Positions 7,987-16,641 of a stretch of 64,000 nt of DNA are shown one piece after another. Under the pieces are notes generated by a model. That model was not told the DNA's origin. It was given only the letters and a program-made list of their open reading frames with translations, and searched no databases. Each line of letters opens with the position of its first letter. The first letter of the stretch is position 1. Origin of the DNA: Arabiibacter massiliensis (GTDB lineage: Bacteria; Actinomycetota; Coriobacteriia; Coriobacteriales; Eggerthellaceae); contig NZ_LT827021.1 of NCBI RefSeq assembly GCF_900169505.1, positions 1,488,001 through 1,552,000 of the forward strand. The letters run 5' to 3'. The position numbers and the translations under genes are program-made.

Positions 7987-8198
7987 TGCAATGTCCTCGA
8001 GTTTTGCACCCTTGCGTTTCTGAAACGGGTCGAAATCTGCAATGTCGTCGAGTTATGCACCCTTTTAACGCCCGCGCGCGAACGGCCATCGAGGCAAGAA
8101 GAAATCCGACCTGGGGTTTCTTCCAATTACGATGGCTGCATTCGCCGAATGAGCGCCTTATCCCGCAACCGAGGGGTGCATAACTCGACGACATTGCA
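7987..8198. repeat. MITE-like region with three copies of a 25-bp repeat
   Basis: A 25-base unit around TGCAATGTCGTCGAG occurs directly at 8038..8062, as an exact inverted copy at 8174..8198, and as a variant with two changes at 7987..8011. The inverted pair encloses 111 bp without an ORF that itself contains a GAAATCC/GGTTTCTT dyad. It looks like a small non-autonomous element or a recombination-prone palindrome. Confidence 0.7.
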
Positions 8199-8431
8199 AA
8201 ACCCATTCGGATCGCGAGACGAAAAGACCGGTGCAGCGCGGCGCATTGCCCAGCTTGCCCGCGGCGTACAGGTGAGGGATCACCGAGCGCCCCGCCTCCG
8301 CAGATGGTCAGCGGGTGGCGCTCGGCGGCTATTTCGACGCGATGAACGAAACCGGACGCGCGGCCCTCGTCGAGTCCGCACGCCTCATGAACGGCAGCCC
8401 CGAGGCCCGCGCAGATCGCTGACACGGGCGC

Positions 8432-8486
8432 ATTTTCGCTCCGAGAACACGCCTCGTGCGCTGAGGCGTGTTTTCGGAGCGAAAAT
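8432..8486. repeat. 24-bp inverted repeat (long hairpin)
   Basis: Arms 8432..8455 and 8463..8486 are complementary except for one position, around a 7-base loop. It stands in the noncoding stretch between the MFS-CBS exporter and the cytochrome gene. There is no T run beside it, so it is more likely a palindromic element than a simple terminator. Confidence 0.7.
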
Positions 8487-8502
8487 CATCGCCCTGGGGC
8501 CT

Positions 8503-8546
8503 CCAAACAAACGACGCCGCCCCGCCCGGAGGGCGAGACGGCGTCG
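8503..8546 (-). terminator. Rho-independent terminator of the flavoprotein/cytochrome operon
   Basis: On the minus strand an 8-bp stem (CGACGCCG with CGGCGTCG, 8512..8546) with an inner CGCCC/GGGCG extension is followed by TTTGTTTGG (8511..8503). It lies 27 bp past the stop of the cytochrome gene. Confidence 0.65.
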
Positions 8547-8573
8547 CGGTCAAGCGCGTTATCGAGGAGCCTC

Positions 8574-8981
8574 CTACAGGTGGCCGTCCTCGGCGCGCGG
8601 CCAGTCGTGGCAGCTCTTGCAGTCGTGGTCCTCGTTGACCACCTTGTCGGCCTCATGGCAGTTCTGGCAGGTGGCGTAGCCGCCGTGCACGGAATCGTGC
8701 GGATTCGAGTCGCCGTAGTCGGCGGTTCGCGCGGCCACCTCCTCGTACGAGCCGTGGCACGAGAGGCACTGTTGGTCGAACTCGGGGATCTCGTTGCCGA
8801 ACATGTTGGCCACGGGCTCGGTCGCGCCGTAAGCCGTCAGCCCCTCCGCAGCCTGCGAGGCCGGAGCGTCGGCCCCGTCCTCGCCGCCGTTCTGCGCAGC
8901 GGGCTCGCCCGTCGCGCAGGCGGCCAGGCCCGCGCACAGCGCCACGGCCAGCAGCGTCGTCGTCACAAGCTTCTTCTTCAT
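8574..8981 (-). CDS. Tri-heme c-type cytochrome lipoprotein
   Basis: A 135-aa precursor with a lipoprotein signal peptide (MKKKLVTTTLLAVALCAGLA, then the lipobox cysteine at about residue 22), so the mature protein should be membrane-anchored outside the cell. Three heme-binding motifs follow: CLSCH (72-76), CQNCH (105-109) and CKSCH (121-125); extra His at 95, 99 and 119 could be axial ligands. The gene starts 3 bp after the flavoprotein stop (8985), so they form one unit. It most likely passes electrons from the quinone pool or another cytochrome to the flavoprotein. Family members in related systems often have four hemes; here only three CXXCH motifs are seen. Confidence 0.92.
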   Translation of the reverse strand: MKKKLVTTTLLAVALCAGLAACATGEPAAQNGGEDGADAPASQAAEGLTAYGATEPVANMFGNEIPEFDQQCLSCHGSYEEVAARTADYGDSNPHDSVHGGYATCQNCHEADKVVNEDHDCKSCHDWPRAEDGHL

Positions 8982-8984
8982 GGT

Positions 8985-10709
8985 CTACTCTCCTTTGATC
9001 GCGTGGCGGGCGGCGACGAAGCCCATCGTGGCGCAGCGGCCGGTCGACGTCGAGGGAAGGTGGCGCGGGTACATGCCAATGAACATGCCGCCCGTGGTGT
9101 TGCCCGCGGCGTACAGGCCGGGGATGACCTGCTCGTCCTCGTCGAGCACCTGGGCGTTCTCGTTGATGATCAGCCCGTTCGCCGACACGAGCACCTTGCT
9201 CACGTGCACGCACGCGTAGTAGGGGCCCGTCGCCAACGGGGCCAGCTTGCCGATGTCGCGGCGGAACATGAGGTCGGCGGGCTCGTCGGCCTCGAAGTAG
9301 CTGTTGAACGTGTCAACCGTCTTCTGCAGCTCGTCGGCGTCCACGCCCATCGCCTTCGCCAGATCGGCCACCGTCTCGCCTTCCACCAGCAGCCCGTCGG
9401 CCTTGAGCTCCTCGATGGCCTGGGGCAGCTCGGGCACCTTCTCCAGCGTGCGGTCGACGATGCCCTGGTCGAACATGAACCACACGCTCTTGCCGCCCGC
9501 CGTCTGCGCGTTGATGACGTTCGCGGCGAAGTTGTGCGGCAGCGCCTCGTTGGCGAAGCGGCGCGCTTGATGGTTGATCCAGATGCTGGAGCCGAACACC
9601 GAGGACACCTTCGTGGAGTCGAGCACGCGGTCCGGAAGCCCGCTGCGAAACGACATGAGCGTGTGCGGCGGCGCGTCCATCTGCGCGCCCACCGAAAGGC
9701 CCATCATGTGGCCGTCGCCGGTGGGGCCGAGGCACGGCGCGTAGACGCAGGCATTCTGGTACTCCTCGGGCTTGATGAACGCCTCCACCATGCCGGGGTT
9801 CGCTTCGTAGCCGCCGGTGGAAAGCAGCACGCCCTTCGCGGCCTTGATGGCGTAGTAGCCGTCGGCGTCCTTCGCCACGATGCCGTCCACGCGCCCCGAG
9901 CCGTCGCGCGTGAGCTGCACGCCCGCCGTGTTGTAGCGGATGTCCAGGTTATCGTAGGTGGCGGCCGTGGTCACGAGCGAGTCCCACGCGAGCGAGCCCG
10001 TGAACCAGCTCTTCCACTCAACGCCCTCGGGGATCTTGATCTTGTGCTCGGCCTGGATGGTCTCCATGCCGTACGGTGCCGGCTTCTGGATGGTGCCGTA
10101 CAGCTCGACGCCCTTGCCCGCGGCCTTGATCTGCTCGTTCAGGAAGTCAACGGCCTCGCCGGAGTTGTTGACGAACGACCACACCACGTCCGGGCGGGCG
10201 CGCCACTGCGACGCGCGCAGGATGGCCTCGACGTACTCGGCCGGGTCGGGCACGTTGCCCAGCTCGCGCTGCATCGAGGTGTTGTAGCCACCGACGCTCT
10301 CCCACATGTGGCGGCCCTGCGACATCTTCTCGATGCCGATGACGCTCGCGCCCTCCGAGGCCGCCTTCAGCATGGCGGCCATGCCGCTCAGGCCGCAGCC
10401 GACCACGAGGAAGTCGCACTGCTCCTCGCGGGCGATCTCTGCGGCGTCGATGGCGCGATCCTCGAACGCGATGGGCCCGGAGAGCTGCGACCACTTGGCC
10501 TTCTTCACCGGAATGTAGGCCGTGTCCTCGCCGAACACGTTCAGATACGCGTTGGCCGCACCCTCGGCTCCTTGCGCGCCGGCGGCCTCGTCGGCCAGCG
10601 CGGGCTGCGGCGCGCCGAGCGTCCCGACGGCTCCCAGCGCCCCGGCGGCCAAGCCGGCCAGGCCCGCCGTCCTCAGGAACGAGCGGCGCGATATCCCTGC
10701 TTCTTGCAT
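8985..10709 (-). CDS. Tat-exported FAD-dependent reductase (fumarate-reductase-like flavoprotein)
   Basis: The protein is 574 aa. It has a twin-arginine signal (SRRSFLRTAGLAGLAAGALG) ending near ALADE, and a Rossmann FAD motif CDFLVVGCGLSGMAAMLKAA with the acidic partner GIEKM. The C-terminal dinucleotide segment is PGLYAAGNTTGGMFIGMYPR. It belongs to the fumarate/urocanate reductase superfamily, but the usual HG-x-x-R-x-GG substrate loop is replaced by GGMFIGMYPRHLPSTSTGRC, so the substrate is probably not fumarate. The ATG at 10709 has AGGAGG 5 bases upstream; an earlier ATG at 10727 is less well placed. With the adjacent heme lipoprotein it resembles the two-gene systems of gut Coriobacteriia (such as Cgr) that reduce dietary or host compounds. 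Confidence 0.9.
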   Translation of the reverse strand: MQEAGISRRSFLRTAGLAGLAAGALGAVGTLGAPQPALADEAAGAQGAEGAANAYLNVFGEDTAYIPVKKAKWSQLSGPIAFEDRAIDAAEIAREEQCDFLVVGCGLSGMAAMLKAASEGASVIGIEKMSQGRHMWESVGGYNTSMQRELGNVPDPAEYVEAILRASQWRARPDVVWSFVNNSGEAVDFLNEQIKAAGKGVELYGTIQKPAPYGMETIQAEHKIKIPEGVEWKSWFTGSLAWDSLVTTAATYDNLDIRYNTAGVQLTRDGSGRVDGIVAKDADGYYAIKAAKGVLLSTGGYEANPGMVEAFIKPEEYQNACVYAPCLGPTGDGHMMGLSVGAQMDAPPHTLMSFRSGLPDRVLDSTKVSSVFGSSIWINHQARRFANEALPHNFAANVINAQTAGGKSVWFMFDQGIVDRTLEKVPELPQAIEELKADGLLVEGETVADLAKAMGVDADELQKTVDTFNSYFEADEPADLMFRRDIGKLAPLATGPYYACVHVSKVLVSANGLIINENAQVLDEDEQVIPGLYAAGNTTGGMFIGMYPRHLPSTSTGRCATMGFVAARHAIKGE

Positions 10710-10738
10710 CCTATCCTCCTCTTTCATCCTCACTGCCT

Positions 10739-10764
10739 CCCGCCGCGCTTCGCGAGGCGGCGGG
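10739..10764. other. GC-rich hairpin upstream of the flavoprotein
   Basis: CCCGCCGC (10739..10746) pairs with GCGGCGGG (10757..10764). It is placed between the regulator gene and the flavoprotein gene, where it could end the regulator transcript or act as an operator. There is no T run. Confidence 0.45.
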
Positions 10765-10865
10765 TCGAACAGGATGAAGGGTACCGGGGATGGCGGCGCG
10801 CGTATTCACTTCTTGTCAGTGAGAATGCCCAGAGGGGAGCGAATCACCGGAATGCGGTGAGGAGG

Positions 10866-12368
10866 TTAGAGGCCGTTCGGAGGCGCGACCGCGACGAACC
10901 CCTCCTCGGCTTCCAACAGGTCGACGAGCTCCTGGTTGGAATGGACGCCCAGCTTGGCGTAGGCGTGCTTCACATGGGAGTCCACCGTGTTTTTAGACAC
11001 GCACAGAAGCTCGCGGATGTAGGGGCGTGAACGGCCGGACGCCAGAAGCGAACACACCTCCTCCTCGCGCGCCGTCAGGCCGTGGCGCTCGGCGAGACCC
11101 CGCATGGCCCGTGCCGTCGCCGCGCGGCGGGTACCCTCATCTTGCGAAGGGGCGGCGAACCGTTCGGGCCCGCCGGCTTCCATCTGGCCGCGCACGGGCC
11201 GGGCGGGCACGACCAGCATCGCGAGGGACGCGGCCACCACGATGATAGCCACCTGCGCTTGAAGGGGGTCCACGCCCGGAGGCATGTGCAGCGAAGCCAC
11301 GCCGAGCAGATTGCCCGAGAGCACCCCCACCTCGTACGCCGCCATGAAATACCCGATGGCAGCGTAGGGGCCCAGCAGCCCCTCCTTGGCGAAGCGCACG
11401 AAGATGACGTAGCTCACGATCGACAGGTAGGTGGAGGAGAAGGAGACGAGGAACGAGCTCGCCGTGGCGATCGCCGGGAAGGAGGCGAAGGGAAGGAGGA
11501 CCGCGCCCGCCACGTACGTCGGAATCGACCAGCGGCACGCGCTTTGGAAATCCAGGAAGCGCGTCCGCGACATGAGGAGGAGGCAGACCGCGAGCGTCGC
11601 GACAGTCCCGAAGGCCATCGACGCCTGGAAGAATCCGGCCAGCGTGTCGAAGCGCGAGGGAAGCGTCTCCGCCGACCGGGTGAAGATCATCGCCGCGCCC
11701 GCCGTGTGGAACAGGGCGGTGCACGCGAGGATGCCGGCCAGATCGGCGCGGCTCGGAGCGGGGAGCGCCGTGCGGTCGGCGGCAGGCTCCGCCTTCCGGG
11801 GATCCACATCGGGGGACGCGAGCAGCAAGAGCCCGGCCGCCAGGGGAAGCGCCGCCACGAACGTCACGCCGGCGATCGAGCCCGTGAGAGCCGGGACGAA
11901 CAGCGAGCACAGAGGCGTGATCAGCACGTTCAGGGGGACGACCCATTCCAGCTCCTCAACGGAGAGCCGTGTGAGCTGCGCGCCGCACACCGAGAGCAGC
12001 ACGCCTGAACCGAACCCCGTCAGGCTGCCGGCGAGGTACGAGAAGACAACCGAGCCGCCGGAGCTGCCCGCGAATCCCGCCGACGCGAACACGCCGACGA
12101 CCATCGCGACGGTGGCCCCGGCCGTGAGCGCGCGCCGCCCGCGCGTGCCAAGCCGCTTCGCGACGCTCGGCGTGGCGGCCAGCGCGACGATGACCAGCGA
12201 CACGTTGGCAAGCCACGAAGGATCCGACATGATGTTGCTGCGCGTGAAACCGGGGAACAGCAGCTCCGTCTTCCACGAGCAGTACACCCAGGCCCAGATG
12301 AAGCCGAGCGCGCAGAAGCGCCCGCACTTCTCGATGATGCGATGCGGCGTCCCCGCCTGCTGAGACAT
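10866..12368 (-). CDS. LuxR-family regulator with polytopic membrane N-terminus
   Basis: The protein is 500 aa. Residues about 15-390 contain some 12 hydrophobic segments arranged like an MFS-type permease. The C-terminus holds a LuxR/GerE helix-turn-helix (about 428-485: LTAREEEVCSLLASGRSRPY and KNTVDSHVKHAYAKLGV). This membrane-LuxR architecture is expanded in Eggerthella and relatives, where the genes usually sit beside flavoprotein/cytochrome operons; here the target is probably the operon at 8574..10709 on the same strand 157 bp away. The start ATG has GGGGAGGGG upstream. It presumably senses a small molecule in the membrane domain; the ligand is unknown. Confidence 0.9.
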   Translation of the reverse strand: MSQQAGTPHRIIEKCGRFCALGFIWAWVYCSWKTELLFPGFTRSNIMSDPSWLANVSLVIVALAATPSVAKRLGTRGRRALTAGATVAMVVGVFASAGFAGSSGGSVVFSYLAGSLTGFGSGVLLSVCGAQLTRLSVEELEWVVPLNVLITPLCSLFVPALTGSIAGVTFVAALPLAAGLLLLASPDVDPRKAEPAADRTALPAPSRADLAGILACTALFHTAGAAMIFTRSAETLPSRFDTLAGFFQASMAFGTVATLAVCLLLMSRTRFLDFQSACRWSIPTYVAGAVLLPFASFPAIATASSFLVSFSSTYLSIVSYVIFVRFAKEGLLGPYAAIGYFMAAYEVGVLSGNLLGVASLHMPPGVDPLQAQVAIIVVAASLAMLVVPARPVRGQMEAGGPERFAAPSQDEGTRRAATARAMRGLAERHGLTAREEEVCSLLASGRSRPYIRELLCVSKNTVDSHVKHAYAKLGVHSNQELVDLLEAEEGFVAVAPPNGL

Positions 12369-12451
12369 GCGCCCCTCCCCGCCTTCAATTTCTCATCCGC
12401 CACAACCTACCCATGCCCCTAGCGAGAACCCATTTTCGGCCAGAAGCCCAC

Positions 12452-14110
12452 TTACGCGCAAGCCGCCCCGGCGAGCATCTCGCGGGCGTGGGCGAGGGAG
12501 GCTTCGGTGGCGTCGCCGGAGAGCATGCGGGCTATCTCGGCCGGGCGCTCGTCTGCGAGCAGACGGCGCAGGTCGGTCTCGGGCATGCCGCCCTCGCCTT
12601 CCTGCTTGCGCACGACGTAGTGGGCCTCGCCGCGCACGGCCACCTGGGCCAGGTGCGTGACCACGATCACCTGGTGCGTGCGCGCGAGGTCGGCCAACAC
12701 CTCGGCGAGCGCCACGGCGGTGGAGCCGCCCACGCCGGCGTCCACCTCGTCGAACACGAGGGTGTCAACGTCGTCGCTCGCACCCAGCACCACCTTCGCG
12801 GCCAGCATGACGCGGCTCACCTCGCCGCCCGAGGCGATGCGCGCGAGCGGTCGCGCCTGCATGCCGGCACCGGGACGGAAGAGGAACTCCACGGCCTGCG
12901 AGCCCGTGCGCGTCCAGGCCTCGCGCTCGAGCGGCCGCACGTCGCACACGAGTTCGGCGCCGCCCATCTCGAGGCGCGCCATCTGCTGCGTGACGGCCTC
13001 GGCGAACCGCGGGGCCGCCTCGGCGCGTGCGTCGGCCAATGCGCCGGCCGCCTCCGCGAGCGCGGCCTCGGCGTCGTCCACGGCCCGCTGCGCGGCGCGC
13101 TCGCGCTCGGCGGCGTCGTCTACGAGCGACACGAGGTCGGCCGCCTCGGCGCGGCGCGCCAGCACGTCCTCCATGCGCGGGCCGTACGCGCGCAGAAGCC
13201 CCTGCAACGCTGCCATGCGCTCCTGCTGCTGCGCGAGCGCCTCGGGGTCGAACTCCACCTCGTCGCGGTAGTCGCGCGACTCGCGGGCGACGTCTTCCAG
13301 CACGTAGCCCGCCTCGCGCAGCGCGCCTGCGAGCTCGCCGAGCTTGCCGTCGAAGCGCGCGCCGCCGTCGAGGGCCGAGATGGCGGCGTTCAAGCCGTCG
13401 ATAGCGCCGTCTTCGCCCGCGAGCGCCTCGTGCGCGGCATTCGTCGCCGTGGCCAGCGCCTCGGCGTGCTCCACGCGCGCCAGGTCGGCCGCCAGCTCGT
13501 CGTACTCTCCCTCGCGGGGGTCAACCGCGTCGATGCGCGAGAGCACGAAACGCGCCTCATCGAGCTTCGCCGACGACAGCTCGCCCGCCTCGCGCACGCG
13601 CGCGAGCTCGGCCGCCGCCTCCCCGGCCTGCGCGAACGCGGCCTCGTAGGCAGCGCGCGCCTCGGCCACGGCCTCCCCCGCCCAGGCGTCGAGCATGCGT
13701 ACGTGGACGGCCGGCTTCATGAGCTGCTGGTGCTCGTGCTGGCCGCACAGGTCGATGGCGGGAGCGACGATGCGCGCGAGCTCGCCCACGCTGGCCATGC
13801 GCCCGTCGACGCTCGCGCGCGAGCGGCCGTCGGCGGTCACCCGACGCGTCACGACCAGTTCGTCCGACGCGCCGAGGCCGTCCTCCCCCGGCCCCTCGAT
13901 GCCGAAGAACCGCCCCGACACGCAGAGCGCCTCCTGCCCGTCGCGCACGGCGTCCTTGTCAGCGCGCGCGCCCATGAGCAGCTTCAACGCCGAGAGCAGC
14001 GCCGTCTTGCCCGCGCCCGTCTCGCCCGTGAGCACGGTGAGCCCCCGCGCCGGCTCAAGCGCCGCAGCGCGGATCAGCGCAAGGTTCTCAACCTGTATCT
14101 CATCGATCAT
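12452..14110 (-). CDS. recN: DNA repair protein RecN
   Basis: SMC-like ATPase of 552 aa. The N-terminal LTGETGAGKTALLSALKLLMG contains Walker A, and ICGQHEHQQL-like text (LCGQHEHQQLMKPAVHVRM) is the RecN hallmark. A long coiled-coil middle (about 150-370) follows, and the C-terminus has the signature IASGGEVSRVMLA and Walker B DTLVFDEVDAGVGG. RecN acts early in double-strand break repair. The ATG at 14110 (MIDEIQVENLALI) is preferred over the upstream ATG at 14140 because the conserved family start matches and AAGAGGT lies upstream. The coiled coil is unusually alanine/glutamate-rich, as expected for this base composition. Confidence 0.97.
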   Translation of the reverse strand: MIDEIQVENLALIRAAALEPARGLTVLTGETGAGKTALLSALKLLMGARADKDAVRDGQEALCVSGRFFGIEGPGEDGLGASDELVVTRRVTADGRSRASVDGRMASVGELARIVAPAIDLCGQHEHQQLMKPAVHVRMLDAWAGEAVAEARAAYEAAFAQAGEAAAELARVREAGELSSAKLDEARFVLSRIDAVDPREGEYDELAADLARVEHAEALATATNAAHEALAGEDGAIDGLNAAISALDGGARFDGKLGELAGALREAGYVLEDVARESRDYRDEVEFDPEALAQQQERMAALQGLLRAYGPRMEDVLARRAEAADLVSLVDDAAERERAAQRAVDDAEAALAEAAGALADARAEAAPRFAEAVTQQMARLEMGGAELVCDVRPLEREAWTRTGSQAVEFLFRPGAGMQARPLARIASGGEVSRVMLAAKVVLGASDDVDTLVFDEVDAGVGGSTAVALAEVLADLARTHQVIVVTHLAQVAVRGEAHYVVRKQEGEGGMPETDLRRLLADERPAEIARMLSGDATEASLAHAREMLAGAACA

Positions 14111-14313
14111 CGCGCACCTCTTACCTGTCGATTTCCTCAAAGGGCAAGTATACCAGCCGCCCGCGAGGGCTATCGCATGGGATCAACTGATTTGTGCAGA
14201 CAGCGTCTGCGCAAATCAAGGTCGAACTTTCGCGCGCTCAGGCAGCGGGGAATGAACCGGGCGCTCCGTGCAGAACGACGACATGCCCATGCATGCGCCA
14301 AACAGGCCCTTCC

Positions 14314-14468
14314 GATGCAGCAAAATCACCGCTCTGAAGGGTTCCAACGTGCTTTCGGGCTCTCGCAGGAGAAACGTCTCGACAAGGAAGGACGTTTCCC
14401 CTGGTCGCGCAAAGCGGGTTTTCGCCGGCGGCCCCCATCGGGCTTCAGAGCGGTGATTTTGCTGCATC
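14314..14468. mobile_element. MITE-like element with 26-bp perfect terminal inverted repeats
   Basis: The ends 14314..14339 (GATGCAGCAAAATCACCGCT onward) and 14443..14468 are perfect inverted copies, enclosing 103 bp with CCCCTGGTCGCGC and no gene of its own. A related element with the same arrangement is at 35985..36137, including the internal CCAGGGGAAACGT motif in the opposite orientation. It lies in the 459-bp gap between recN and the LRR gene; the rest of this gap shows nothing I can name. Confidence 0.75.
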
Positions 14469-14569
14469 GGAGGTCCAGAAAACGCGAAGAAGCCGCGGCT
14501 TGGGCTGCGAGGGAATCCTTCGGGTCGCTTCGCGCGCTCGGACAGGAGGAGAAGCGCCGCACGAAGCTC

Positions 14570-16525
14570 TCACAGCGCGAACCGCTCGCGGGCGGAGGGA
14601 GGCTTCGTGGGTCCTCCCTGATCGCGGTGCCATTCCATGAGGTAGAGCACGCAGTCGGTGCGGTTGCAGGCGCGCAGGAGCTCGATCTGACGGTCGAAGG
14701 TGCGCTCGTCGATGAAGCCCGCGTCCACAAGCGCCTCCACCATCTGCCGGTCGCCCTCGCGCGCCACGCGCCGCATGGCCTCGGCCTCCTGCTCGCGCAG
14801 ACGCGCAACGAGCGTCGCGCGCGCCTCGTCCGCCAGGCAAAACGGCACGGCCAGCCGGTGCAGCAGCGCGCCCAGGCGGTCGGGCAGGTTCTTCCCCGAA
14901 AGCAGCAGCCCATCGTAGCGCGCGAAGTCGAAGGGGATGCCGTCGGCCGGGTCGTCCAGAAAGCAGCTGAGCAGCTGGTCGGCGGACACGTGCACCACCG
15001 CGCCCGTGCGCTCGAGGCGGCAGACCGCATACTCGAAGCACCCCTCGCCCACCGAGCGCACGCTCGCGGGGATGGGAACCGGCCCCTCCAAGATGCGCGA
15101 GCAGAAGCTGTGCGCACCGATGCGCTCGAGGCCCTCGGGCAGCACAAGGCGGCGCGTGCCGCGGCAGGCGTTGTCTCGCTCGATGACGCGCACGGTGTCG
15201 GGCACCACGAGCGCGGCGGGCGCGTACGGCAGGGCGCGCACGCCGATGCGCTCAAGCGGACGGCCCTCCACGGCGCGCGGCAGGGCGAGCAGGTCGCCCG
15301 TGTCGGCCGCAGCGGCGGCGCCGGCCGCCTGGGCGGCCACCTCGCCGGGAGAAGGGATGTCGGCGCGCTCGCCCTGCCCGCGCAGCGCCGCAGCGCGCTC
15401 GGCCGCGGCCGACGCGAAATGCCGCGACACCGACGTCGGGGGCGGCGGCCCGGCCACGAGGTGCGCACCGCCCGCCTCGTCGAAGTCGTACCAGCAGCCG
15501 CCCTGCTCCACCGCGTGCGGCCCCGCCAGGCGCACGCCGCGCCGCGCGAGCGCGCGATATGCGGGAGCGGCGGCCGGGCACAGCCACACGGCGTCGTCCC
15601 ACGTCTTCGCCTCAACATGCGCGAGCCCGCTTCCGCACGACACTACGCTCGGCGGCTCGCATCCCTGCGCGAACGCCGACGCCCCCACGCGCTCGACATC
15701 CGCCGGCAGATCCACCCGCGCAGGATACGGCGACGCGAGGAACACGAGCGTCCTCCCCTCATCCGCGAACAGGCTCCCCTCGCGCGCCGAGAACCGCTCG
15801 TTGCCCGCGTCGACGGAGAAGCACCGCCGCTGCAGACGCGGCGACACGCCCGCCAGATCGCACGGCTGCTCGCCGAGCACGCGCACGCCGCAGCCCAGAT
15901 GGATGCGCTGCGCCGACAGCGCCAGAAACGCATTCGCCGCGATCACCCGCACGGTGTCGGGCACCACGAGCAGGCGCACGCCCACGCCCTGCACGCGCCG
16001 TCGGGCGAAGGCCTCCGCCGCTATGCGCACCACGGGCACGCCGTCCACCGCAGCGGGCACCGCAACCGCCAGACCGTCGTCGCAGCCGGCCGCTTCCGCG
16101 AATCGGCGCAGGTCGAAGCCAACGAGCGCGTAGCCGTCCACGTCCTCGCGCACCTCGATCGCGCCGCGTAGGCCGCCCTCCATGCGCTTGCGGCCGCCCG
16201 CGTCCGCCTCCGCCGCCTCTGCAGCCGCCCGCTGTGCGGCCTGAGCGAGCAGCTCCTCGCGCTCCTCGTCGGAGATGCCCATGCCGAGCGAGCCCACCAC
16301 CAGCAAGTCGCCGTCAGTGCCGCCCGCGTCCGCCTCCGCCGTGTGCGCCGCCCACGACTCATAGGGCAGAAGCTGCGGCGACCACACCTCTCCGTCGACG
16401 GCCCGCGCCGCCCGCACCACTTCCACGTCGCGGGCATCGAGGCTCGGAGGATTCTTGCTCAACTGCTCAACAAGCGTGTCAAGATCGGTCGACACATCGT
16501 GAAACACCAGTTTGTTCCCAGTCAT
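14570..16525 (-). CDS. Leucine-rich-repeat (LRR_5/BspA-type) protein, cytoplasmic
   Basis: The protein is 651 aa without signal peptide or membrane helices. LRR_5-like units are visible around residues 180-230 (VVPDTVRVIAANAFLALSAQ), 290-330 (VDLPADVERVGASAFAQG) and 440-520 (VVPDTVRVIERDNACRG, LVLPEGLERIGAHSFCS). The last 100 residues form a helical tail (DEARATLVARLREQEAEAMR, VEALVDAGFIDERTFDRQ) reminiscent of an ankyrin-type unit. The start MTGNKLVFHDVS at 16525 is chosen because GGGAGGT lies upstream and the longer frame runs into the divergent gene's leader. It is divergent from the VWA/MoxR operon with 116 bp between starts, so the two may share control. The function is not known. Confidence 0.8.
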   Translation of the reverse strand: MTGNKLVFHDVSTDLDTLVEQLSKNPPSLDARDVEVVRAARAVDGEVWSPQLLPYESWAAHTAEADAGGTDGDLLVVGSLGMGISDEEREELLAQAAQRAAAEAAEADAGGRKRMEGGLRGAIEVREDVDGYALVGFDLRRFAEAAGCDDGLAVAVPAAVDGVPVVRIAAEAFARRRVQGVGVRLLVVPDTVRVIAANAFLALSAQRIHLGCGVRVLGEQPCDLAGVSPRLQRRCFSVDAGNERFSAREGSLFADEGRTLVFLASPYPARVDLPADVERVGASAFAQGCEPPSVVSCGSGLAHVEAKTWDDAVWLCPAAAPAYRALARRGVRLAGPHAVEQGGCWYDFDEAGGAHLVAGPPPPTSVSRHFASAAAERAAALRGQGERADIPSPGEVAAQAAGAAAAADTGDLLALPRAVEGRPLERIGVRALPYAPAALVVPDTVRVIERDNACRGTRRLVLPEGLERIGAHSFCSRILEGPVPIPASVRSVGEGCFEYAVCRLERTGAVVHVSADQLLSCFLDDPADGIPFDFARYDGLLLSGKNLPDRLGALLHRLAVPFCLADEARATLVARLREQEAEAMRRVAREGDRQMVEALVDAGFIDERTFDRQIELLRACNRTDCVLYLMEWHRDQGGPTKPPSARERFAL

Positions 16526-16641
16526 AGATTTGTGCGACCTCCCAAAACTCACATTTTGCCTGAGCGGTTTACCGCGTGCATCCCCCATGCTACACTGCGC
16601 GTGATGGCACTGGCAAGCGTCAACGTCCCGAAGGGAGCGCA

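Noticed and set aside
14500..14560. GAATCCTTCGGGTCGCTTCG-like sequence near the LRR gene end as another REP-like copy
   Set aside because: Only a partial resemblance to the outer arm; too degenerate to count.
12413..16171. Plus-strand ORF of 1,252 codons over recN and the LRR gene
   Set aside because: It overlaps recN, which is unmistakable on the other strand, and crosses the MITE-like element; composition is Arg/His/Ala-rich.
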